In this document: positions 9,064 through 17,504 of the stretch, one piece after another
Layout: every line of letters begins with the position of its first letter
Position numbering within the stretch: the stretch's first letter is position 1
Assembly: GCA_034432935.1 (NCBI GenBank)
Contig: DAOUBD010000012.1
Location: 54,978-118,977 of the forward strand
DNA: 64,000 bases
Direction of reading: 5' to 3'
Source of the DNA: DAOUAG01 sp034432935
GTDB taxonomy: Bacteria > Chloroflexota > Dehalococcoidia > SM23-28-2 > RBG-16-64-32
Position numbers and translations under genes: made by a program
Notes under the pieces: model-generated
What the model saw: the letters and a program-made list of their open reading frames with translations, nothing else
Database searches by the model: none
Told to the model about the DNA's origin: nothing

Positions 9064-9097
9064 AGCTATCCTCCTCTCGGCGGTGCCATCGAAGCGG

Positions 9098-10750
9098 CTA
9101 GGGAGCGCCATCCTTTGACGCCAGGGCCGCGTTGATCCCGCACAGGTATCCCCAGGTCATGGCCGGGCCTATGGTGCCGCCGCCGCTATAGTAGGCGACG
9201 CCCGTGGGGCTGCCGGCAGCGTTGCCGGCAGCGTATAGCCCCGGTATCACCTGGCCCCGCACGTCCAGCACCTCGCCCTTGGTGTTGATGCGCGGGCCAC
9301 CGCTGGTGCCCAGGGCCCCGGGGTATACGGGCAGCGCGTAGAAGGGCGGTTTCTCGACGGTGCCGAGGTTCGGGTTCGGCAGCCGCGGGTCTCCGGAATG
9401 CCGCTCGAAGCTCGTCTCGCCCCGGCGAAACTCCGCATCGCGCCCCTCTCCCACCATGCGGTTCCAGCGGGCCACCGTCTCCGCCAGGCCGCCGGGGTCT
9501 ATGCCCACCTTGCGGGCCAGACCTTCGATGGTCTCGTCCTTCGGCAACCACTCCGGGTCGGGATCGCCCGGAAGCACCGTGAGCACGGGGTATTTGCCGC
9601 GGTACTGACTATCGAAGATCGCCCAGCAGGGCAAATTACGGAAGCCATACTGAGAGGGATCGAAGTGGTGGAAAACCCGCCCGATATCGTTGTACGGCGC
9701 CCCCTCATTCACGAATCGGCGGCCCTGCCGGTTAACCATGATGGTGTGCGGCGCAATGCGTTCCGAGCTGAGAAAGCGGCCGAGAGGCCGACCCTCGTAC
9801 TCTTCCCCTGGGATGGCGCCCGAAGGTTGCCACCAGGCGCAGGTCATGTTCGCCAGGTCGGCACCCACCTCCATGGCCATGATCAGGGCATCGCCTTCGT
9901 TGAAGGGCGGGCTGTTGGGATGGGTCAGAGGCCCTGGCAAGAACTTCCGCACCAGGTCCGCGTTCCACTCGAAACCGCCCGAAGCCAAGATGACGCCACC
10001 ACGGGCGCGTAGCCATACATCCCGGCCCTCCTGCTCCGCCCGCAGCCCAGTAACACGGCGCCCTTCGCGGACCAGTTGCACGGCTCTCGTCTCGAGCATG
10101 ATGGTAACGCCGCGGTCCAGGCAGCCCTTGAGCAGGGCGCCGGCCAAAGCGTTGCCGCAGCCCACTAACCCTTCACCCATGCGCTGTACCAGCATGTCCA
10201 TGGGGAGGCTGGACACATCTGTAATGAGGCGGAACTTGGTCAACATCTCTTCTAGGGTAAGAGGTAGCATGAAGATGGGTGCGGGGCGCAGCTTGTCCTC
10301 CCACGCTCCCAGCTGCCGCTTACAGAACAAGACTGGCTCCAAAGCTCGCCCGCATTGCTTTCCGCCGACGCCATCGGCATAGTAATCGGGCGCGGTCCAC
10401 ACCGAGAAGCGCAACGGGGTGTGCTCCTCCAGGTAGCGCACCATCTGATGCGCCGTATCCACATACGTCTCTACCATCTCATCCGGAACGCTGCCGGCGG
10501 CCAGCCTCTTGCAGTAGGCCAGTGCCTCCTCGCGAGTGTCCTCCGCCCCCACCTCCTGCATGTGGTGATTGAGGGGCACCCACACCACTCCTCCGGAGAC
10601 CGCGGTCGTGCCGCCGACCTTATCCGAGCGTTCGAGCACGGCTACCCTGGCGCCATGATCATGCGCCAGGATGGCCGCCGTTAGGCCTGCGCCACCGGAA
10701 CCGGCTATTACGACATCGAACTCCTGGTCCCAGCGCCTGTCAACAACCAT
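9098..10750 (-). CDS. KstD-like FAD-dependent oxidoreductase, copy 2
   Basis: A 550-aa paralogue of the following gene. The FAD motif GSGGAG is at residues 17-22, with the same VGGTTAVSGG loop, the NHHMQEVGAEDTREEALAYC block and a C-terminal AGNAAGSPTG...GGGTIG motif. GGAGG precedes the ATG. The two proteins share block-by-block similarity over their whole length, so this is a tandem duplication. It lies downstream of an LLM oxidoreductase in the same operon. Candidates are a ketosteroid-type dehydrogenase or an enone/fumarate-type reductase; the sequence alone does not decide. Confidence 0.88.
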   Translation of the reverse strand: MVVDRRWDQEFDVVIAGSGGAGLTAAILAHDHGARVAVLERSDKVGGTTAVSGGVVWVPLNHHMQEVGAEDTREEALAYCKRLAAGSVPDEMVETYVDTAHQMVRYLEEHTPLRFSVWTAPDYYADGVGGKQCGRALEPVLFCKRQLGAWEDKLRPAPIFMLPLTLEEMLTKFRLITDVSSLPMDMLVQRMGEGLVGCGNALAGALLKGCLDRGVTIMLETRAVQLVREGRRVTGLRAEQEGRDVWLRARGGVILASGGFEWNADLVRKFLPGPLTHPNSPPFNEGDALIMAMEVGADLANMTCAWWQPSGAIPGEEYEGRPLGRFLSSERIAPHTIMVNRQGRRFVNEGAPYNDIGRVFHHFDPSQYGFRNLPCWAIFDSQYRGKYPVLTVLPGDPDPEWLPKDETIEGLARKVGIDPGGLAETVARWNRMVGEGRDAEFRRGETSFERHSGDPRLPNPNLGTVEKPPFYALPVYPGALGTSGGPRINTKGEVLDVRGQVIPGLYAAGNAAGSPTGVAYYSGGGTIGPAMTWGYLCGINAALASKDGAP

Positions 10751-10771
10751 AGGTGAGCCTCCGGGTGGTTC

Positions 10772-11833
10772 CTACCCTTGGAGGGGGGTGATGATTTCCC
10801 GGACGATGGAATCATCGGCCAGTACATGGCCCGGTAGGTCCAGGTGGATAGCATCAAACAAACCGGCCCAGCGTTGGCGAAGTTGCGCGCCGATCTCGTC
10901 GTATGTCCCCACAGCCGCAAACTCGCGGACGATCTCGTCACTGATGAGGCGCGGCATCTCGCCCCACTTCCCCTCCAACGACATCTTGTGCAGCGTCAAG
11001 CCGATCTCCCCCCATCCGTTGTGCTCCAGGACGGGGTGATAGGTTCGTGTCGAGGCATAAAACGAGATGCGCTGTTTGACATCCTGGACCGCACGTCGTA
11101 CCTCCTCAGCGCTGCCCCCCGTGGCGATGAACGGCATCCCTACTACATGGATGTCCTTCCGGGTCCGGCCGGCCTTGCGGGCGCCGCTTTCGATGGCATC
11201 CAGGACGACATCTCGGGTATACCGTTCGCCTGTGAGTGGATGCAGGCGAACTCCCTCGCACAGTTCGCCCGCTAGGCGGCAGTTGTACGGGTTTACAGCG
11301 GCCAAATGGATGGGTACTCCCGGATTCGGGTTGGGCCCAGGGTTGAAGAAGGGCGAGATGAGAGTGAACTGGTAATGCTGCCCGGTGAAGAACTGAGGGG
11401 CATGTCCATTTTGGAAGGTCTGGAAGATGGCCCGGAGACAAAGGAGGTACTCCCGCAGCCGTGGGCCGGGCGGCGATGGCCACGGGGTTGAGTAGCGCCG
11501 CTCATTGTGGCCTTTGACCTGCGTCCCCAGGCCCAACAGGAACCGCCCGCCGGAAAAACGTTGAAGGTCCCAGGAGATCTGGGCCGTCACCATCGGGCTG
11601 CGAGGAAAGGCGATGGCAACGTTTGTGCCCAGGTGAACGCGCCGCGTGTGCTCGGCGGCGACCATCAGGGGCAGAAAAGGGTCGTGGCCAGCTTCGGGCA
11701 TCATCAGGGCGTCGAACCCCAAGGCCTCGAAGCGACGGGCGTTCTCCGCTATCAGGCCGATGGCTGCTGTTGGATGGCCCGTGCCGGCGTACTGTCCAGC
11801 CTCAACGCCGAGGAGGTTAACTTCGACTCTCAT
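10772..11833 (-). CDS. LLM-class (F420-dependent type) oxidoreductase, copy 1
   Basis: A 353-aa luciferase-like TIM-barrel protein. It resembles the F420-dependent subfamily, with AFPRSPMVTAQISWDLQ and GRFLLGLGTQVKGH blocks and an ERYTRD segment. Members oxidise alcohols or carry out Baeyer-Villiger-type or reductive reactions with F420 or FMN. First gene of an operon with two KstD-like proteins and an SRPBCC protein, under promoter P1. There is no strong ribosome-binding site before the ATG. A close paralogue lies at 40110-41174. Confidence 0.87.
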   Translation of the reverse strand: MRVEVNLLGVEAGQYAGTGHPTAAIGLIAENARRFEALGFDALMMPEAGHDPFLPLMVAAEHTRRVHLGTNVAIAFPRSPMVTAQISWDLQRFSGGRFLLGLGTQVKGHNERRYSTPWPSPPGPRLREYLLCLRAIFQTFQNGHAPQFFTGQHYQFTLISPFFNPGPNPNPGVPIHLAAVNPYNCRLAGELCEGVRLHPLTGERYTRDVVLDAIESGARKAGRTRKDIHVVGMPFIATGGSAEEVRRAVQDVKQRISFYASTRTYHPVLEHNGWGEIGLTLHKMSLEGKWGEMPRLISDEIVREFAAVGTYDEIGAQLRQRWAGLFDAIHLDLPGHVLADDSIVREIITPLQG

Positions 11834-11892
11834 AGTCTGCGCTGATGGCTTTGCCCTGGCCGGCTCGTAGCAACGACATGGTGACAGCCCTC

Positions 11893-11927
11893 AGTGTAGG
11901 GATCGGTTTTGCGGTCTGTCTGTCGGG
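11893..11927 (-). promoter_or_regulatory. Island-type promoter P1
   Basis: On the minus strand CCCGA (11923-11927) abuts CAGACA (11917-11922), an 18 bp spacer and TACACT (11893-11898). The predicted leader to the ATG at 11833 is about 53 bases. The CCCGA element is the downstream half of a perfect palindrome. Confidence 0.65.
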
Positions 11928-11940
11928 CATCTGCCCGACA
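11921..11940. promoter_or_regulatory. Perfect 9-bp palindromic operator
   Basis: TGTCGGGCA-TC-TGCCCGACA is a perfect inverted repeat lying between the divergent LLM (minus) and CoA-transferase (plus) genes. It is the best copy of the operator family seen near 6786, 6809, 17256, 17280 and 37993. It touches the -35 hexamer of P1, so binding could either block or help RNA polymerase. Confidence 0.75.
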
Positions 11941-12001
11941 ACGCGTGGGGCTTTGTATTACAAGCTCCTCTGGCTCGAAGCTTGCGCTGCGGTCGCGGGC
12001 A

Positions 12002-12031
12002 TTGACCGCTTGGCCAAACCCCTGCTAGCCT
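12002..12031 (+). promoter_or_regulatory. Candidate sigma-70-like promoter for CoA-transferase gene
   Basis: TTGACC (12002-12007), an 18 bp spacer and TAGCCT (12026-12031) precede the ATG at 12065 by a short leader carrying two GGAGGAT-like ribosome-binding sites. The -10 match is weak. Confidence 0.35.
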
Positions 12032-12064
12032 GCCCATCCGGTAGGAGGATGATAGGAGGATGAG

Positions 12065-13291
12065 ATGACGGACCCGCCCGCACCTTCGACGGCTGGCCCG
12101 CTCAGTGGCCTCAGGGTGGTGGAGGTAGCCACCATGTTAGCGGGCCCTTATGCCGCGACGCTCTTGGGTGACCTGGGAGCCGACGTGATCAAGATCGAGT
12201 CGCCGCGTGGAGACGACAGCCGCCATCTCGGCCCGGAGAAACAGGGCGAACGCGGGCCATTCCTCAGCCTTAACCGCAACAAGCGTGGCGTCGTCCTGCG
12301 CCTCGACGACCCCAAAGGACAAGAGGCCTTCGCCCGCCTTCTGCGCACCGCCGACGTCCTGATCACCAACGTTCGGGAGCCCGCCCTCACCAACATGGGC
12401 CTCTCCTACGAAGCGGCCTCCCGCCACCGGCCGGACATCATCTGGGCCGGCGTGACAGCCTTCGGGCCGGACGGCCCCTATGCGGGCCGTCCGGGGATCG
12501 ACTTCCTAGCCCAAGGGTACGCCGGCCTCGTGTCTCTCAACGGTACGGGCGAAGGGCCCCCCGTGCGGGTCACCGTGCCCCTAGTGGACGTGATGACGTC
12601 TCTTCTGGTCTGCTCCGCCGTGCTGGCAGCCCTGCACGAACGCGCGGCCAGCGGCAAAGGGCAGCGTATAGACGCCTCCCTCTTAGATGCCCTCCTCCAT
12701 GCCCAAGGCACAGGGCTGACCAACTACTTCCTCACAGGGTACGTCACCCCCAGAGTGGGCAACCGCAGCCCCTACTTCGCCCCTTCGGGGGTGTACGAAT
12801 GCGCAGACGGCAAGAGCCTCTGCATCACTTGCCCCGGCGAAAAGTTCTTCCGCAATCTCTGCCGGGCACTAGAAGTGGACTGGGATCGCGATCATCGTTT
12901 CGAGTCCATCGAGTCTCGTTTGGAACACGAGGACGAACTAGACGCTCTCTTGGCCCAGCGCTGCCGCCAATACGCCAGAGACCAACTTCTGGCGCGCCTG
13001 ATCGCCGCCGACGCCATGGCCGCCCCGGTGAACGAAATCCCAGACGTCGCGCGGGACCCTCAGGTCTTGCACAACCAGATGGTCGTGGATGTACCCCACG
13101 CGGCGCTGGGCACCGTGCGTATCACCAACGTGCCCGTGCGACTTAGCCGCACGCCTGGCAGCGTTCGTCGTGGTCCGCCGGTCCTTGGGGAACACACAGT
13201 TGAGGTGCTTGCCGAGATCGGTTATTCAGCCGACGAAATAGACGCCCTGTGCGCCCAAGGAGTGGCTCTCCGGCCGAGTCAGGCGCTCTGA
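12065..13291 (+). CDS. CaiB/BaiF (class III) CoA-transferase 1
   Basis: A 408-aa family III CoA-transferase, which moves CoA between carboxylic acids by way of an aspartyl-CoA intermediate. The N-terminal VVEVATMLAGPYAATLLGDLG block and LNRNKRGVVL strand are typical; the candidate catalytic Asp lies in PLVDVMTS, before GQRIDASLLDA. The start has GGAGGATGAG directly upstream. It is a single-gene unit whose 3' end overlaps the convergent PHP gene by 13 bp, and it shares an upstream region containing the perfect operator. The substrate is not deducible. Confidence 0.93.
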   Translation: MTDPPAPSTAGPLSGLRVVEVATMLAGPYAATLLGDLGADVIKIESPRGDDSRHLGPEKQGERGPFLSLNRNKRGVVLRLDDPKGQEAFARLLRTADVLITNVREPALTNMGLSYEAASRHRPDIIWAGVTAFGPDGPYAGRPGIDFLAQGYAGLVSLNGTGEGPPVRVTVPLVDVMTSLLVCSAVLAALHERAASGKGQRIDASLLDALLHAQGTGLTNYFLTGYVTPRVGNRSPYFAPSGVYECADGKSLCITCPGEKFFRNLCRALEVDWDRDHRFESIESRLEHEDELDALLAQRCRQYARDQLLARLIAADAMAAPVNEIPDVARDPQVLHNQMVVDVPHAALGTVRITNVPVRLSRTPGSVRRGPPVLGEHTVEVLAEIGYSADEIDALCAQGVALRPSQAL

Positions 13292-13929
13292 CGACCGCCC
13301 GCCCGAGCTGCCAGGTCCACTGGTTCCACAAAACCGGCCCGCAGGGCCTCGATAAGGTCTCGTTCTCCAGTCACCGGCCGCAAGAACCTTGTCGCGCAGC
13401 GGCCCAGGGCGGCCTTGGAGTGCGCGTCGCTGCCGCCTATGGCCGGCATCTCCAAGGAGCGGGCGATGGCCCGCAGCAACTCGGCTGACCCCAGGTCGTC
13501 GCCGTTAAGCACCTCCAGCGCGTGGTACAGGCGGTGAGCGTCGGACCACGGCGCCTGGCCCTGCCGATGCCGCGTCGGGTGGGCCAAGGCCATGGCCCCA
13601 CCCTCCTCCTCGACGATGCGCCGGAGCCGGTATACGTCGTACATCTCTGGGTGAAAAACCTCGAGTCCGAAGACCAGCACGTGCCCTGCCTGCGTGCCCA
13701 CCTCCATGCCGCGCAAGACGGGGATACCGTGCCGTTCTGACAGCTCCCGCGCAGGGCCAGCGCCCCAGACCTGGTTGTGCTCCGTAAGGCAGAGGGCTGC
13801 CATGCCCAGCGCAATGCTGAGCCGCGCTGCATCGTCGGGCGTCAGGGCGCTATCGGAGGAGAGGGGGCAGGTGTGGACGTGAAGATCGATCAGATACTCT
13901 TCGGACCCCGCGCCGGCTCCAGACGTCAT
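13279..13929 (-). CDS. PHP-domain metal-dependent hydrolase/phosphoesterase
   Basis: A 216-aa protein with a complete PHP metal site: HVHT (H17, H19), E49-H50, E75, AHPTRH (H116, H120) and GSDAH (D167, H169). PHP proteins of this size are usually phosphoesterases or nucleases of small substrates. The ATG at 13929 overlaps the stop of the ETF alpha gene (ATGA), which fixes the start. The link to an ETF operon is odd, and its role in it is unknown. Confidence 0.85.
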   Translation of the reverse strand: MTSGAGAGSEEYLIDLHVHTCPLSSDSALTPDDAARLSIALGMAALCLTEHNQVWGAGPARELSERHGIPVLRGMEVGTQAGHVLVFGLEVFHPEMYDVYRLRRIVEEEGGAMALAHPTRHRQGQAPWSDAHRLYHALEVLNGDDLGSAELLRAIARSLEMPAIGGSDAHSKAALGRCATRFLRPVTGERDLIEALRAGFVEPVDLAARAGGRQSA

Positions 13930-14897
13930 CTGGCGCGGACGGCTCTTGTAATCTCTGGCAGAATCTCCAAGCAGTCCCCGACGATGCCATACCGGGCGTA
14001 ACGGAAAATGGCTGCTCCGGGGTCCTTGTTGATGGCCACGATGGTCTTGGCGGCAGAGCAACCAGCCATGTGCTGGCTGGCACCCGATATCCCGGCAGCG
14101 ATGTACAGGGCGGGCCGGACGATCTTTCCCGTAAGCCCGACCTGGCGCGAGGCGTCCACCCAGCCGTCGTCCACGATGGGACGCGAGGCCCCAGCCATGC
14201 CTCCTAGGGCCTGCGCCAGCTCCTCTACCAAACGAAAGTTGGCCGCGTTGCCAAGCCCTCGTCCGCCAGCGACTATCACGCTGGCTTCCTCCAGCCGCGG
14301 TCCCTCGGCCTTGGCCGGCGAAAGCACCCGGATCCGTTCCTGAACGTCGCTCACGTCTAAATCGACCGTTCGCACCTCAACGTTGGCCTCCTCGCGGGGT
14401 TCTGCCAATACGGCGTTAGGGAGGAGGGACAGAATGTGCGGCTCAGGGCCCTCTAGACGGTACACGACCCTGGTATCCCCCCCATAGGCGGCGGCACTGG
14501 CTAACAGCTTACCGCCCTCCATCTCCAGGCCCGTGCAGTTCATGACGACGGCGCTGCCCAAACGTCCGGCCAATCGCGGAGCCACTAATCGGGTCTCTTG
14601 GTTCTGGGCGAACAGTAGGAGCCGCGGGCTCTTCTGCTGGCAGTAGCGGCGGATGCACTCGACATAACGATCAGCCGAGAATTCTGCTAGCACTGACGCG
14701 GAAGCGTGGTAGATGGCCTGCGCGCCGAAGCGAGAGCCCAGCCGAAGGTCGGCCTCGGGAATTGGGCCGAGTATCAGCCAGTGGAGGGGCGACGCGAGGA
14801 GGGACGCGGCATGTCGGCCAAAGGTGAGGGCCTCCTCCGTGTCACTAGCGGGGGCAGCGCCCAGAGTCCACGTGCATACAACTACTGCTGAAGGCAT
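13926..14897 (-). CDS. etfA: Electron transfer flavoprotein subunit alpha
   Basis: A 323-aa FixB/EtfA-like protein. The N-terminal ETF domain is followed by the C-terminal FAD domain with RGLGNAANF, GWVDASRQVGLTGK, GISGASQH and the conserved INKDPGAAIFRYARYGIVGD block. ATG 14897 has AGGAGAT upstream; the frame extending to 14978 overlaps the beta-subunit gene and is not used. With EtfB it would accept electrons from acyl-CoA dehydrogenases such as the one at 45486. No ETF-quinone oxidoreductase is seen in the window. Confidence 0.93.
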   Translation of the reverse strand: MPSAVVVCTWTLGAAPASDTEEALTFGRHAASLLASPLHWLILGPIPEADLRLGSRFGAQAIYHASASVLAEFSADRYVECIRRYCQQKSPRLLLFAQNQETRLVAPRLAGRLGSAVVMNCTGLEMEGGKLLASAAAYGGDTRVVYRLEGPEPHILSLLPNAVLAEPREEANVEVRTVDLDVSDVQERIRVLSPAKAEGPRLEEASVIVAGGRGLGNAANFRLVEELAQALGGMAGASRPIVDDGWVDASRQVGLTGKIVRPALYIAAGISGASQHMAGCSAAKTIVAINKDPGAAIFRYARYGIVGDCLEILPEITRAVRAR

Positions 14898-14907
14898 TGC
14901 TGATCTC

Positions 14908-15723
14908 CTATTGTATGACTCGCTCAGCGCGCAGACGCTGCACCAGCTTGGCGGCGATGTCAGCCGGCGAGGCGCCATCGATGAACTCGCAACTCCCCTG
15001 GACGGCGGGCACGTACTGCCGGACGAGGACAGCCCGCGGCCGCACAGCTTCGGCGGTTAGTTCGAGGGAGTCCAGGGTAAAGATCTCGGGTTGCATCCTT
15101 CGCGCTTGGATGCTGCGTGCCGCTGTCGGATACCTGGGCTGGCCCAGCTCGCTGCTAACGGTGACAACGGCCGGCAAGTCGGCCTCCACCGTCTCGTCCC
15201 CGTTGGGCGTGACCCTCGTCACCCGCACCCTGGCCGCTCCGTTCTCGGGATGGACTGACACCTCCCGGGCCACCGTGATTACCGGCATGTCAAGTATTTC
15301 GCCCAAGACCGCCGGCACCACCCCCTGGTCATCGTCAGATGCCTGCCGGCCGCAGAGGATGAGATCCGCGCCACCCGTCTGGCGCACATAGGCTGCTAGA
15401 ATCTGGGCTATCGCCGGGCAATCGAGGAGCGTTGCGTCGGCCGATATGGCAGCGATGGCATCGGCGCCCAGCGCCGCGGCGTGGCGCAGCACCTGCGCCG
15501 GGTCGGGGCCCACGGAGACCGCCGTGATGGTGCACTCCAGGCCCGCATCACGTAGGCGCAGTGCGGCCTCCACCGCCTGCTCGTCGTAGGCGTTGATCAG
15601 CGCCGGCACGGCCGCCTGGGTGATGCTCTTGCCGTCGTCGCCGATGGTCAGCTTGCCGGCCAAGGCGTAGTTGTTGACGGCATCGGGGTCCAGCACTTCC
15701 TTCACGCAAACGACTATCCGCAT
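14908..15723 (-). CDS. etfB: Electron transfer flavoprotein subunit beta
   Basis: A 271-aa FixA/EtfB-like protein beginning RIVVCVKEVLDPD, with AYDEQAVEAALRL and GRQASDDDQGVVPAVLGE (AMP/FAD-binding) motifs and the L-T-A-E recognition-loop region near the end. GAGAGGTG precedes the ATG. Cotranscribed with the alpha subunit (10 bp gap) and downstream of a nitronate-monooxygenase-like gene. Confidence 0.94.
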   Translation of the reverse strand: MRIVVCVKEVLDPDAVNNYALAGKLTIGDDGKSITQAAVPALINAYDEQAVEAALRLRDAGLECTITAVSVGPDPAQVLRHAAALGADAIAAISADATLLDCPAIAQILAAYVRQTGGADLILCGRQASDDDQGVVPAVLGEILDMPVITVAREVSVHPENGAARVRVTRVTPNGDETVEADLPAVVTVSSELGQPRYPTAARSIQARRMQPEIFTLDSLELTAEAVRPRAVLVRQYVPAVQGSCEFIDGASPADIAAKLVQRLRAERVIQ

Positions 15724-15726
15724 CTG

Positions 15727-16029
15727 TCACCTCTCGTCTTGCCGGCGGACTGGCCGCGGATGGTTAGGCTCCGTGCCGTCCTTGAGCCACAGGTTGCCGG
15801 ATTCGCACCACACCGCATCGTGCTCGTATCCTTCGGGCTTGCGGGTCAGGTTGACCATGAGATACCAGCGCCAAGGCGGGTCGCCATGGTCGATGAATTC
15901 ACCGGTAAGCGTTCCGGTGAACTCCTGGCGGCTTGCCATGTGGGTGCCGGGCACGGCCTGGCCCCCGTCGCATTCGGCGATCTTGCCGGCCATCTCATGG
16001 TCGAAGCCGGGCCGGACAGGGTAGCTCAC
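15727..16029 (-). CDS. Hypothetical protein, 100 aa
   Basis: Not recognised. It has a GTG start with GGAG upstream and fits exactly between two coding genes (14 bp after one, 3 bp before the next), so it is probably translated. The protein is soluble and polar, with a GDPPWRWYLMVNL core, two cysteines and no membrane segment or signal. Its place in the operon suggests an accessory protein of the ETF or flavoprotein system, but no function can be assigned. Confidence 0.6.
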   Translation of the reverse strand: MSYPVRPGFDHEMAGKIAECDGGQAVPGTHMASRQEFTGTLTGEFIDHGDPPWRWYLMVNLTRKPEGYEHDAVWCESGNLWLKDGTEPNHPRPVRRQDER

Positions 16030-16043
16030 GTTGGTGCTCCGGG

Positions 16044-17159
16044 TCAGCCGGCGGCGCCTACGGCAGGATCACCCAATAGGCTTTCGAAGGCCTCCTGGGC
16101 CTCGCCCACCATGTCGAAGATGATCTGGCGCACGGGCTTCATCGAGTTCACGAAGTGGACCCCTTGGCCCGCCGCCTCCGTCATGAAAGAGGTGATGTTG
16201 TTCTCCATGACGGACTGTTGGACCTCGGCGAACAGGAGAAGCTGGTATGGCGCCGGCAACGGCTCCGGCGCCCCCGGCGCCTCCCACTCTTCGTGCCATT
16301 GGCTCCTGGTGGTGCGCATCGTGAACCCCGATATGCAGCGCGACCAGACGGCGTCCTCGGTGTCGGCGTTGAGAATGATCTCCTTGATGGGCATCTCCTT
16401 GTCCGACTCACGGGATGCCAGCCACACGGTCCCGCACCAGACCCCATCGGCACCCAGGGCCAAGGCTCCGGCCAGATGCCTGCCCGTGGTCACCCCGCCA
16501 GCCGCGATCACCAGCTTGTCGCCCGCCAACTCCCGTACCAGCGGCACTATGGAGAAGGTGCCGATGTTGCCGGTGTGGCCGCCGGCATCGAAGCCCTGGG
16601 CCACGATGGCGTCGACACCGGCGTCGAGTTCCCGTTTGGCTTGGCGGGGCTTGCCCACCATGCCCCATAGCATTACGCCACGCGAGTGAGCGGCCTCGAT
16701 GATGAAGTTGGGGCTGCCCAATCCGAAGGCCAGCACTGGCACCCGCTCCTCCAGGACCACATCTACCTGCTTGCGAGGCACATCTTGGGTCATCCATCCG
16801 AGCTGGTAAAGCTGAGGCGGGTTCCGAGGTTCTGGAATGTTGTGCCGGCGCTTCATGTCCTCGATGAACTTGCGGTGCGTCTCGGGAATCTGCGCCCGGA
16901 GGTCGTCGATGGTGCCCGAGGGAGGCACCGAAGCTGGTAACACCAGGTCGATGCCGAAGGGCTTGCTGCCTATGCGCTCTCGGATCCATTTGATATCGGC
17001 AGCGATCTCATCGGGCGACCGGTGGGTCTCGCCCAGGACGGCAAAGCCGCCGGCGTTTATGGCCGCCACCGCGACGTCTTTGCAGTGGGTGAAGGCGACT
17101 ATGGGGAACTCGATCCCCAGGGTGTCGCATAGCCTTGTGTGAAGCGGGTCTTTCGCCAC
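16044..17159 (-). CDS. Nitronate monooxygenase/2-nitropropane dioxygenase-like flavoprotein
   Basis: A 371-aa FMN TIM-barrel protein. Family blocks are GIEFPIVAFTHCKDVAVAAINAGG at the start, VIVAQGFDAGGHTGNIGTF (FMN/His loop) in the middle and AAGGVTTGRHLAGALALGADGV (phosphate-binding) after it. The GTG start is backed by AGGAGG at 7 bp. Members of this family act as nitronate oxygenases, quinone reductases or enoyl reductases, so the specific reaction is open. First gene of the ETF operon, under promoter P3. Confidence 0.88.
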   Translation of the reverse strand: MAKDPLHTRLCDTLGIEFPIVAFTHCKDVAVAAINAGGFAVLGETHRSPDEIAADIKWIRERIGSKPFGIDLVLPASVPPSGTIDDLRAQIPETHRKFIEDMKRRHNIPEPRNPPQLYQLGWMTQDVPRKQVDVVLEERVPVLAFGLGSPNFIIEAAHSRGVMLWGMVGKPRQAKRELDAGVDAIVAQGFDAGGHTGNIGTFSIVPLVRELAGDKLVIAAGGVTTGRHLAGALALGADGVWCGTVWLASRESDKEMPIKEIILNADTEDAVWSRCISGFTMRTTRSQWHEEWEAPGAPEPLPAPYQLLLFAEVQQSVMENNITSFMTEAAGQGVHFVNSMKPVRQIIFDMVGEAQEAFESLLGDPAVGAAG

Positions 17160-17227
17160 GGCGGGCCTCCTACATTTGATCGTTTCCAGATGCCGGCCCG
17201 AGGTTCCCCTGGGGCAGCGCCGAGGCC

Positions 17228-17262
17228 ATTATCCGTCGCAGAAAACTGTCCTGTCAGTCGGG
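17228..17262 (-). promoter_or_regulatory. Island-type promoter P3
   Basis: On the minus strand CCCGA (17258-17262) abuts CTGACA (17252-17257, 5/6 match to the -35 consensus), an 18 bp spacer and GATAAT (17228-17233, 5/6 match to the -10). The leader to the GTG at 17159 is about 62 bases. This is the best consensus match of the set. Confidence 0.7.
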
Positions 17263-17294
17263 CAGCGCCCCACAATGGGTGGGGCCTAACCCGA
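17256..17294. promoter_or_regulatory. Two operator-like repeats upstream of P3
   Basis: AGTCGGG-CAGCG-CCCCACA (17256-17274) and a weaker GGTGGGG-CCTAA-CCCGACG (ending 17294) repeat the tandem layout seen at 6786-6827. Confidence 0.5.
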
Positions 17295-17420
17295 CGGCCG
17301 GCGGCCACGGGCGCTTCGGTAATCTGGAACGCTGCAGCCCTTATACCAGCCGGATGCAAGATCGCATAGGCAAACGGTCATCACCTGTGTAGGGGAAAGC
17401 CTGACACGACATACCGGGAA

Positions 17421-17456
17421 CGCCCGACAGACACGACGCCAGGCTGGCAAAACAAT
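17421..17456 (+). promoter_or_regulatory. Island-type promoter P5
   Basis: CGCCCGA (17421-17427) abuts CAGACA (17428-17433), a 17 bp spacer and AACAAT (17451-17456). It would give a leader of about 42 bases to the ATG at 17505, which also rules against the in-frame start at 17457. Confidence 0.55.
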
Positions 17457-17504
17457 GTGGCAAGAACGGTGAGCCTCGCTAGCTCCCAGCCAGAGAGGAG
17501 ACGT

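Larger units (their letters stand above)
17160..17504. other. Divergent regulatory region between two operons
   Basis: No gene is supported in these 345 bp. The region carries two divergent island-type promoters (P3 on minus, P5 on plus) and two operator-like repeats, and so looks like a shared control region for the nitronate-monooxygenase/ETF operon and the CoA-transferase/crotonase operon. Confidence 0.7.
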
